A stretch of DNA of 64,000 nucleotides from Trichostrongylus colubriformis (taxonomy: Eukaryota > Nematoda > Chromadorea > Rhabditida > Trichostrongylidae), in the NCBI GenBank assembly GCA_963978905.1, contig OZ022259.1:10664001-10728000 (forward strand), in the 5' to 3' direction. Each line of letters begins with the position of its first letter. The first letter of the stretch is position 1. A model generated the notes under the pieces. It did no database searches, was not told the origin of the DNA, and saw only the letters and a list, made by a program, of their open reading frames with translations. The position numbers and the translations under genes are program-made. Below, in pieces: positions 55,457 through 64,000 of this stretch.

Positions 55457-55678
55457 GGGTGTGTGCAGATATGACGGCGAATCGCTTCGCGGCGCCACCA
55501 GTACAACTCGCCGTATCGATTGCCCTTGTGAGCCGGCCGTGACTGCGTCACGTCTGCGCTTCCACTCATGCCACACTGCCTCGCTTGAAGGCTGCCATGT
55601 CTGGCCCCTGGCACTCGCATCCGCCGCGCCGCTCGTCGCGAGCGGCCACGCGATTCGCTGTCATATCTGCACACACCC
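55457..55678. mobile_element. MITE with ~29-bp terminal inverted repeats
   Basis: GGGTGTGTGCAGATATGACG at the left and (inverse) GGGTGTGTGCAGATATGACA at the right continue through GCGAATCGC. It is a 222-bp GC-rich unit. The frames on both strands here are palindrome by-products. Confidence 0.82.
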
Positions 55679-56289
55679 CTTTTGCGACGCAACCGACCGC
55701 GTACCATGCAAGCTGCGCCCCGTTCCATGTTGCAAAATCTTGAACAATCATGAATTTTGTTTAGGAGTTGTGTACGAATTATGCGTTTATATGCTCACAC
55801 TTTTCGCTATGATCGCTTTCATCCATATGACCACAACAATCCTTATGTACATCAAGCATTTTAATAAGAAGAAGCCGGCCTAAAGCCGCCACACAAAAGA
55901 CAAAGTCTATCTTAAGTCAAGAAAATCAAATATTATTTTCACCGAGCCTGATTACATTAGTATTACAATAAAGATTAAAGGAAAGGCGCTCTGGTTGCCC
56001 CTGAAACTGCTTTTGATTTGTTTGTGTGAATATTTGATATCCGTGCCGTACGCTCATTGCACGGGTGTGCTACAAGACACTCGAACTGAGTAACCAGCGT
56101 GACTATTGCCTTCTTGCCTCCTTTGTGTATTGGCCGCACGCGAAGGTGTATCGCGAGACCAGAATTTATCAGCGAGGTATGCGGAGTGCTGCGATGTGTG
56201 AGAATCAGGGGCGCCCTACTTGTGTCCTGAAGCGATTACAGTAACCTCAGTCTAATTCAAGCATACGAGGAGAATGTCAGCTTGGTTGC
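55679..56289. other. Unannotated intergenic DNA
   Basis: AT-rich to 55990, then mixed. Nothing recognised. Confidence 0.4.
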
Positions 56290-56291
56290 GT

Positions 56292-56461
56292 CGCGGTCAT
56301 ACTCACCGCCGGCAGGGCGTGGCTGCGTTCACAGGCAGCGATGGAGAGTGGCATGGGGGAGGTGCAGAGATAACGCAGGCAACGAGGCAGGGTGGCATAG
56401 GCGGAGACGCAAAGATACGAGACACGCCCTGCCGCCGGCACCGCTAAGTATGACCGCGGTC
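56292..56461. mobile_element. Short MITE sharing GCGGTCATAC ends, copy 2
   Basis: CGCGGTCATACTCACCGCCG to CGCTAAGTATGACCGCGGTC. Same layout and same central words as 52125-52297 (GGGCGTGGCTGCGTTCACAG, AACGAGGCAGGGTGGCATAG), with a small deletion near the right arm. Two near-identical copies 4 kb apart show this is a defined mobile unit. Confidence 0.85.
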
Positions 56462-56500
56462 TTAGAGAGTTCAACGAGGAGAAGTACGCATGTATATTTA

Positions 56501-57378
56501 TTAGGTTGTCCCAAAAGTCCTGTAGTATTTTTTTCAATCACCACTTTTTATTTTTTTTTTCGTCCAACAAATACAATTAGGCAACAACGTATTGACCATT
56601 GTTATCGGCAACCCTCACCACTTAATAGGAAAATCGTTGATTCCCTTCTCCCATAACTCTGGGTTCTGAGAGTCGAAGAAGTCAGCGATTGCTTCGCAAG
56701 CAAGTCATAATCAACGAATTTTCTCCTGGCCACGAAGGATTCGAGAGGATGGGTAAGGTGATAGCCGGAAGGGGCAATGTCTGTAGTGTATGGCGGATGG
56801 GGCAGCACTTCCCAGCCGAGCTCCTATTACTTGGCCTGTGTACACTTCGCGACGTATGGGTGGGCGTTGTCATGAAAAGGGTGACCGCGGACCTTTTCGG
56901 CACTTTTCTCGAACAGGACAGAGAGCTGCTGGAGCTGGTGGGTGCATACGGTAGCGGTGACTGTCTCGCCTTGTACCAGCACCTAGCGGAAAAGTATTCC
57001 TTCCTCGTCCCAGAATCAGCAGAGTCCCAAGCGTGGTTTGTCTTTCATGTCAATCTCGCCGTTGCTGAAGCTGATGAACCAGCGGCGCACGGTCACGTAG
57101 CTCACACATCCCTTACCCGATGCAGCGTTGATGGAGGGGCAAGCTTCCGTCGCTTCGGTGCCGCAAGACCACTCATAGTAGATAACACCACGTAATGGGT
57201 GGGTATCGACTACGGGCACTGTAGCTCCCTCCACGAAATCTGGCGGGTCAATTACATTGCTAGAAAGCTTAGAGAACATTCTACCATATTCCTGAACCGC
57301 CTAGACCTGCCTCGAAGTGAACGAGTGTTACTGTTTTTTTTTTTGGAAAAATACTACAAGACTTTTGGGACAACCTAA
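56501..57378 (-). mobile_element. Second mariner element remnant
   Basis: An 878-bp element with terminal inverted repeats starting TTAGGTTGTCCCAAAAGTCC (one mismatch in the first 28 bases), flanked by TA (56499-56500; 57379-57380). It encodes a broken minus-strand transposase and is shorter than a full mariner by several hundred bases. The first eight bases of the repeat match the other mariner at 27675, but the rest differ, so they are separate families. Confidence 0.92.
56602..57279 (-). pseudogene. Mariner transposase pseudogene (second family)
   Basis: Minus-strand fragments. 57279-57016 has TVRRWFISFSNGEIDMKDKP followed by RLG, the linker after the helix-turn-helix domain. 56808-56602 has HPPYTTDIAPSGYHL, corresponding to HPPYSPDLAPSDYHLF, with the last catalytic Asp region changed (APSD to APSG). 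Reading the tail in another frame gives AIADFFDSQNPELWEKGIND, a conserved mariner C-terminus. The block with the first catalytic Asp and QHDNA is missing or scrambled. Inactive. Confidence 0.85.
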
Positions 57379-58728
57379 TATATGCGGGCGCGAAGGGAAA
57401 TCGAGACGTACATATTCATCTGAGGAATTCGGTTGGATTCTCGCTTATAGTTAAGCGTGTCTGTCATCGGTTTGATAACCATATAGATGCTGATAACACA
57501 ACGATTTCGGGTCACTTTATCTGTCTACTAGACAACACAGCTACATGAATATGAGCAACAAATACAGGATCCGAATCCCCAAAGGCGAATCTGACGGCCG
57601 AGCCTGGGGCTCGGTAGGCCGGAGAGCGCGCATCCTTCTCGACCCCGCGTTCCCACTCTCGGCTTTGTCGACGTCGCGCGAAATACGGAATGCACAAAAC
57701 CATCGAATACATGATTGAATTGGTTTGATCTCCACATGATTCATCTCCTAGTTGATAGCGATTCCCTTAAAAATTGCCATTTAAAAATTGTCATGACTTC
57801 TACATTATTTCATTATCGATACTTATTCACAGCGATTACTGAAAACGACCGGCCTTTTCACATGCCACGGGCAGTTGAGGCAGCGTGCATAACAACGGAA
57901 TCTGTGGTTTTGTGGAATCGTGGAATCTGTGTCAAAGGATTGGTATCGATCGAAAGAAATGTGGAAATTGCCTTCTTGTGGAAATGCGGGGTTATGGGAT
58001 CTTCATTCCTCATTTCTCTCAACTTGGCTGACAATGAGCTTAGGAATCAAGACATATCTTCCACTTTCTCGCGCATTCCACAAATCCGCATTTCCGCAAA
58101 GATCCAAATTCCGCGATTTTCTAAACGATACCCATTTCTATCATTTTCACAGATCCTACGATTCGGGAAAACGCAAATTCTATCACTATGAACGCTGCGT
58201 CCTGTGGTTGCATCACAAAAGCAACACGACTCGCGACTTCAACAATCGCGCTCGAATACGATTATTGTGACCGAGGATTGTTTTCGAGAAAGCGCGGGAC
58301 GACCACACACGTGCATCGACCATTGGTAAGTTTGTTTTCGGTGTGGTTGTTCGTTTTCTGTTAGTGCTCGACAAGGAACAATCGAAATGCTCATAGTGCC
58401 TCGGATCGGTTGTTTACTTTTTTGCACTCCTATATTGACTGGTGCCCAGCAGGCACAACAGCTAACGTAAGATGTTTGTCGATTTTTTGAGTTTTGAGTA
58501 TTCGCGCGGAACTAGGATACCGGCAGATTCGCCGCTTTTCGCATTAATCTTTCTGTTATTTTATGTTCTTGACGTACGCAGGCTCGTCTATTGACCATCG
58601 TTTTACGATCCTAGCTGCTGGGTGATTTTGGTCCCAGTAGCATCGGATTAGGAAAAATTAAGGATTTCCCGTGTGTGTTGGATTTTTATTGCTTCATATT
58701 GGTCAATCACAGAGCAACAAACGAAATT
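57379..58728. other. Intergenic DNA with a GGAATCTGTGG-word cluster
   Basis: 57890-58190 contains GGAATCTGTGG, GTGGAATCGTGGAATCTGTG, then inverse-type words (CCACAAATCCGCATTTCCGC, CCAAATTCCGCGATTTTC) and TCGATCGAAAG/TTCTAAACGATA. This cluster is related to 47500-47880. The 158-codon plus-strand frame covering it is repeat translation. Elsewhere nothing was recognised. Confidence 0.45.
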
Positions 58729-58966
58729 GGGGTCAATTCAAGTCGGGGGAGGAGACGCAACTTTGCGTCAAGGTCGAAGCTCCTTTCCCTCCCTAGGCTT
58801 AGACTAAAATTGATATCCCCTCCTTCCACATGAAAGAGCATCTCTCAAAGCATAGGTCTCATCTGCTTTAGCCTAAGCCTAGGGAGGGAAAGAAGCTTTG
58901 GGGGGGTGAAAGTTTGACGCACGTCGATTGTTGACGTCTCCCCCCCCCCCGATTTGAATTGACCCC
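58729..58966. mobile_element. Foldback MITE with GGGGTCAATTCAAGTCGGGG ends, copy 1
   Basis: The ends GGGGTCAATTCAAGTCGGGG and (inverse) GGGGTCAATTCAAATCGGGG differ at one base, and GAAATT on both sides looks like a 6-base target duplication. Arms continue inward with GAAGCTCCTTTCCCTCCCTA / TAGGGAGGGAAAGAAGCTT and AGGCTTAGACTAAA / TTTAGCCTAAGCCT. No ORF. Confidence 0.85.
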
Positions 58967-59354
58967 GAAATTGTTAGTTTTTGATTTCCGTTCTCTTCAC
59001 ACGCGCCATTTCTCCTTCCCAGAATCTAATTTTCTTTTTTGCGAAACTCTGAGGCTGTGCACTGGGTTGTAGTGGAGATTTTCACGTAGCTGCTATTCAG
59101 TGAATCCCTAAGGAACCCTTTAAGGATACTAATAAAGGAATATGCATGGCTAAATGCGGGGCAATAATCAATTGTGATGAGTACGTCTTCATATAAGGTT
59201 TGCGGTCGCTTCCATGTATTCAGTTTCCCAACACTTCGACCGGTCTCCGTCACGTACCCCCCCCCCCCTTCCCCGACAAGCATCTCCGCAATTTCTTTGA
59301 TACTGACATCTTCTGCGACATCAGCACCTGGTAGAATTGCTGGGAATGTGCGTA
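58967..59354. other. Unannotated intergenic DNA
   Basis: A C run at 59258-59268; nothing else recognised. Confidence 0.4.
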
Positions 59355-59545
59355 GACGTTTATATAAGTAGGAGCTGCTATCACAATAATAACACGACCC
59401 TAAACTCGAACATCGGTTAGTTTCCTCTGCACTGGGCGGTGCATTCTGTCCGTCATCCCCTTATCACAATCATTCACTTGCGGGCGGACAGACATACCGA
59501 CAAACGGACAAACACCCAAAATAAACGGGTTATATAATAGAGGGA
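59355..59545 (-). repeat. Partial minisatellite-element head (copy D)
   Basis: Read on minus from 59545: CTCTATTATATAACCCG, then TTGTCCGTTTGTCGGTATGT, AATGATTGTGATAAGGGGAT, and ending TAGCAGCTCCTACTTATATA. This matches the first 240 bases of element B at 44051 and its partial copy at 45541, but lacks the minisatellite. Confidence 0.72.
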
Positions 59546-60010
59546 TCATTTCCACAGCGAGAACAGGCCTTCATTCACTCAAGATTATGGATACACCAGA
59601 GCCCATCGGCTTCCTAGCATTTCTAAGCTAAGATATTTCTGCAGTGTTTGGAAGGGTAACGCTAGTTTTCTTTCAATTTAGCCTTCAACTTTGACAGCTC
59701 TTCTTGGTGGAACCAGTCCTTAGCAGACGCTCTGTAGGGCTGACACTTAAGTCATTAGGTTCACGGACGGAGTCCCTGTAAAAGTTAGCGCGGCTCAGTT
59801 CTGCCATAGTGCTAAACAGTTGCTTGACTATCGAGCAAGGAATTGCCAGTTGGGTGGTCTGTCCCTAAGTCGGTTTCTGTTGTAGATTACTGCAGCCTTG
59901 GGATTGTCAATGTATGGATAAGAAAGCCCAAAACATGTCTAGAAATCTTCTTAACGGTTCATTCATTTTTCTTCATTCCTTGATCGTGTAATTCTTGTAG
60001 TTAATGCCAC

Positions 60011-60230
60011 GGGTCAAATAAAGTCGGGAGGGGGGGGGGGCTGCAACTTTCGTTGACGTCGAAGCTCCTTTCCCTCCTTAAGCTTAGGCTGCCATTCATA
60101 TCTCCTCCTCATACATGAAGAAACATCTGCAAAGCATCTGTCTCATCTGCCTTAGCCTAAGCCTTAGGAGGAAAAGGAGCTTTGACGTCGGTGGGAATTC
60201 CGCGCCCCCTCCCCCGACTTTCTTTGACCC
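60011..60230. mobile_element. Foldback MITE, GGGTCAA family, copy 2
   Basis: GGGTCAAATAAAGTCGGGAG to CCCGACTTTCTTTGACCC, with the same inner pairs as copy 1 (GAAGCTCCTTTCCCTCCTTA / TAGGAGGAAAAGGAGCTTTG and CTTAGGCTG / GCCTAAGCC) and the same central AAGCAT.TGTCTCATCTGC word. No clear target duplication. Contains a 12-base G tract. Confidence 0.85.
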
Positions 60231-61354
60231 GCTAGTTTGCGACAAGGTATTTCAGGAAATTCAAGCTATATTCGTTGATAACACTGAGGTATTGCAGTGT
60301 TAGGAATACTCGGAGATGAATTCAGGCGATTAAGCAGGAACACCGCATCGGAGTCAATCATTCATACGTGATTCCTTTGTAAGCTTATATGGTGCCGCAG
60401 TGTTACAGAAACATTGATTTATGTGTAGATATACATAGATATAGAGAAATATTTAGATAGATACACTATGTGAGGGAAAACTTTAGAGAAAGGGAGAGGA
60501 AAGCTCAAGAAATCTTAAAGCTGCGGTTGAGGTGCAGGAAACTAGATCAGGGAAGGGCTGTCCATAGTTAGCCATATTCCTCCTTTGTATAGTTAACCGT
60601 CTGTGGCCTGTTTTCAGTACCAGCGTTTTCTTGCGACTGATTTATGCGTCAGTGGTCATGAGCGTTGAAAAAAAAAGTTGCATCGTCTGTGTTTTCTGCC
60701 CTGTCAGGATCGGTATCTATATGAGTCAGGCTAGTATCGATCAGCGTCTTGAAACTGTGCGCTAGCAATTGGAAAAGTGTGCTGCTGTTCATTCGTCAGG
60801 TATTGAGCAATTCAGCTACTTATTCGTTGGTGTGCTTTGGAAATCCCCTATACTGATTCTTCGTCGAATCATTCTCTGTGCTTTTTTTTTACTACTTTTT
60901 GTCCTTTCAATTCATAGGAATACTTATTCAAAGCATCGTATCTTGACGTGTGCTTAGTGTGGATTTTAGAAATTTGTGAATGCTGTGAGATTGTTTCCAT
61001 TGGTCCACGGCGTTCGGCTTTATTGATCTGGTGACAAGCTGGCTTTTCATTCTGCAAGTGAATTCAAAAAGGAATCGGAATAGCTTGGAGTGGCGGTGCT
61101 CCTAAGAGAAGGGGTGTTCGCGATGCTTTACCCGTGACTTGCACGTAACGGAAAATATTTGTTCATAAGAATTGTTGTTTCACCAAAGTATGGATTCCCC
61201 CTTCCGAGTTTATCCTATTCCATTCTGCATGAATGTTTCTCATATTGTTACGAATTTCATGTTTACGGTAGATTGTTTTCTTCACGTCTGCGCAGCTACG
61301 CTTGTTTGGCACCTTTTTGTTCTGCTTTTATTGATTGCCGCAGAGAATTCTAAG
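60231..61354. other. Region upstream of hip-1
   Basis: No gene recognised. It should contain the hip-1 promoter, but no TATA box or heat-shock-element array could be fixed. Confidence 0.35.
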
Positions 61355-61370
61355 CTATTTTTCATTTAAG
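61355..61370 (+). promoter_or_regulatory. Possible trans-splice acceptor before hip-1
   Basis: A pyrimidine-rich CTATTTTTCATTTAAG ends two bases before the ATG at 61373. A 3' splice site this close to a start codon with no upstream exon is typical of spliced-leader addition in nematodes. AAG instead of CAG makes it a weaker acceptor. Confidence 0.5.
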
Positions 61371-61372
61371 TA

Positions 61373-63859
61373 ATGGATCAACATCTCCTATTACTGAAAC
61401 AGTTTGTCAACCTCGTGCGGTCGAACACGGATATCTTACATGATCCAAAGTTCGGGTTTTTTCGTGAATTCCTTGAAGAGTAAGTGCCGGCATTCATTAA
61501 ATATTTATCGAAATCACGATTTTCCTAACGATATTGTGGAATGTTCTTCTTCTTCCATCATTCTGTGATCAGGTTTGGAGCCAAAATTCCACCCAAGAAG
61601 CATGAAACAACTGCTGGGTCGCCTCCAAAATCCGAACCGAAGGAACATGAGGCTGAGCCTATGGATGTGAGTTGCCCTATTTTAAACAGGGCAGGGTGCA
61701 GCGGAAGTATTGATCGCTTGACATTACCTTACCATATAAGTTATGGGAACGTATCAGCATGAATTTTGCATGAAGGATAGGGTAACAGAAGACATTACAA
61801 ATATCTGCTAAGAATCTGATAAGATTGCCTCTGACGCGTGGTGGGACGTGGAGGGAGGAGCGTATGCCATCGGGCGCAGGTGACCGTCGTGTAAATCGTC
61901 TTTAAATTCCGTCGCAGGCCTCACCCTACAATATTCCCGAAAGAAGCATTCGCACGAATAGAGATTCTGCTTATTTGGAGGTCATTGCTGCGAGGTGGTG
62001 GAATCGTCGAGGTTGCTTTCAAACCACGGTTATACTGAATATGCCTCGCTGGTCGGGGCTGCGCATGTCAGAAATGAGACATTTTCTGAGGAGGCATGGC
62101 CCTTGGTGTCATTATTGGGTTAGTTCTGCTGACTGGTTGTGGCTTGATATAGTCAGATTTGTGGAATTTTGGAATTTCGCCGCCTAGCCTTGCAAATACG
62201 CCTTTCCAAATTGCCCATATCTTGAGCTACTCATCTATCCCTTTCAATTGTCCTATAACGCTAAGCTTGCGCTACTTCTCACAACTCATTTGATTCTTTA
62301 GAGCCTATGACGAGAGTGTGGGTCAGTGTGCAAGACGTTCACCTGCGATCCACGACAGTACTTCCTCTCTGGTTTTTCGTCATTTTATGAACCTAAGGAG
62401 ATCGTGTTGAAATCTGGGGGATATAATAGCATTTTTGCTGGAAATTTTGTTGATTGCATATACCGGTGGGATTCATGTTGAGATTTTCTCTCCTCTTAGT
62501 ATGGTAAAGTTTCGTTTGGCGATCAATACGTTGCCGCACGTATGTTTATTATTTTACACATATCTTATTATGGAATCACTAACACTGTTTTTGTGGTTCA
62601 GTGTTCGGGGGTTGTATTCACTTCAATTGAGTTTTTGGTTTTTGACGAAACTTTATTGGTTGGGGAGATGTTGGATTGACACCTGCAAGTGCAATCGCAG
62701 GCGAATTCGCATAATTACGAAATGTGATTTCTCCCCTCCTAAGGAGAGGTGTTTCACTCGAACAAAATTTAAAAGCTCGCTGGATTGATGATTATTACGT
62801 GTGATACGTTTCAGGTTGAGGAGGAGCCTCCGATTCCATATCCGTCAGATATTGATAACTCTGGTGTAATTGAAGCTGACGATAATTCGACTCCGCTTCC
62901 AATGGGTGATCCAAATAAGGAGGTGATACTTTGATTTTTTAATTTCACTACTCTAACGATAAGTGGTAGGCTTTCCCATAGTTAACCTCTTATTCAGGCT
63001 TCGGAGGACGATATTGAAAAAGCAAATGAGGCGAGAGATAAAGCAATGGCGGCGTTTTCCGAAGGTATGCTCTTTCAGGCTTTGTTATCGGACTGTTTGT
63101 TCGTTTGCTTAATTATTTAGCTTGTATGTTGCACCCATTCCTTGCCAATGAATATTATTCACCATGAGCAATGACTGAAAAGAGGAAGTAGGATTGAATC
63201 TTTTCCTTCCTCGTAGCCATCGCATGGGAGTGATTCGGCATCTAATCACTGGCCAATTTTTAGATCATTAATAGTTTTTGGAGGACGGATCTTGATCGCT
63301 ATGGACTTGAACTAAGTAACACTCTTAAGGAATTTGGATGACTAGAGGATTAGCATTTCCTTCACATCAATAGAGTTTCAGTGATGAAACTGTATTTGGT
63401 GATTGGGATGAGTAGTTCATGAAGAACATGGAAAAATTGTAAATTTGTATAGATTTAATCCATTGTAAAAAAATGCTATGACTGCAGAATATTTTTAGGA
63501 AACATGGACGATGCTTTGAAATATTTCACAGAAGCCATTGAGTTAAATCCTGGACTGGCAATCCTGCATGCTAAGAGAGCAAAGTAAGACTATCGACTTT
63601 CTATCATACATAGAAACCTAGTGTTCAGCATTCTTCCAGCTTTCTTGCGTATCATTCTTTTGTTGGCCGTTTAAGCAAAATAGTTGTACTGTTCCCTCGA
63701 ACAATTTCTTTTTCAAGAATTTTCGTTTTTACAAATGTTTTTCTTTAGTGTCCTCCTCAAGCTGAAGCGTCCTATGGCAGCTATCGCCGACTGTGACAAA
63801 GCTATTTCTATCAATGCAGACTCTGCTCAGGGATATAAATTCAGAGGAAGAGCCTACAG
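61373..63859 (+). CDS. Hsc70-interacting protein (Hip/ST13), exons 1-6, 3'-partial
   Basis: Co-chaperone that binds the Hsp70/Hsc70 ATPase domain through TPRs and slows nucleotide exchange in the cytosol. Exons by splice consensus and frame: 61373-61479, 61573-61666, 62815-62922, 62998-63064, 63499-63583, 63749-63859; every intron is GT...AG with T-rich acceptors. The 572 coding bases give 190 residues. Residues 1-37 ([20 protein letters not shown] ... [10 protein letters not shown]) match the Hip N-terminal dimerisation domain. An acidic linker (about 38-103: [33 protein letters not shown]) follows. From 104 come a charged helix ([17 protein letters not shown]) and TPRs with [36 protein letters not shown] and [20 protein letters not shown]. 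The order matches animal Hip/ST13. Remaining TPR and C-terminal STI1-like parts lie beyond the window. Intron 2 (1148 bp) contains an AT-rich 117-codon frame that is not coding by splice evidence. Confidence 0.93.
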
Positions 63860-64000
63860 GTGAGAGAATTCAAATGATGGCTGATGTAATTTTGTCTGGT
63901 AAAGCTGACGAAGAAGCATCCACTTAAGCATGCTGATGATCTATTTTATCATGGTTTTTTCGTGCCATTTTATTCAACTTTCGTTACAATGGGCATGTAT

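Noticed and set aside
57541..57744. Three overlapping minus-strand frames near 57.5-57.7 kb
   Set aside because: Several frames are open at once in GC-rich DNA, with no motif in any of them.
62435..62788. 117-codon plus-strand frame, rich in hydrophobic residues
   Set aside because: It lies inside hip-1 intron 2, is T-rich, and has no splice sites that would join it in frame; hydrophobicity follows from base composition.

Overview
The window looks like gene-poor, repeat-rich nuclear DNA from a parasitic nematode, most likely a clade V strongylid such as a hookworm. The evidence is: one recognisable host gene with short introns and TTTCAG-type acceptors (an Hsc70-interacting protein, hip-1/ST13 orthologue, at the right edge); a possible trans-splice acceptor just before its ATG; and a nematode-like mix of mariner, Tc1, Bel/Pao, RTE-like and Penelope-like (PLE) debris. 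The genus is inference. There are no prokaryotic operons, rRNAs or CRISPR arrays.

Layout. 1-7.3 kb: a dead Tc1 transposase, a 0.92-kb foldback element whose arms carry a tRNA-like box, and a decayed Bel/Pao gag with zinc knuckles. 8.3-16.6 kb: copies of a dispersed 0.4-kb repeat, a decayed PLE tail, and one well-preserved PLE (11738-14246) with an open reverse transcriptase/GIY-YIG frame between 556-bp inverted arms. 16.6-21.1 kb: an RTE-like LINE 3' end, a 0.65-kb direct duplication and a minisatellite-bearing element. 25.5-31 kb: several tRNA-derived SINE copies, a long hairpin, a mariner remnant with intact ends, and a cysteine-rich metallothionein-like exon. 31-41 kb: a small possible first exon, a tandem duplication and a pair of elements with TTAA-type ends. 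41-46 kb: two oppositely oriented arrays of one 135-146-bp minisatellite, with an eroded LINE endonuclease between them. 47-60 kb: a dense set of foldback/MITE elements (several families present twice) and a second mariner remnant. 61.4-64 kb: hip-1 exons 1-6; the gene runs off the window.

Only hip-1 is a secure host gene. The PLE ORF is the only long intact transposable-element frame. The metallothionein-like exon and the 53-codon ORF at 31.8 kb are the best candidates for further host coding sequence. Most other short reading frames appear to be chance ORFs or fragments of repeats.
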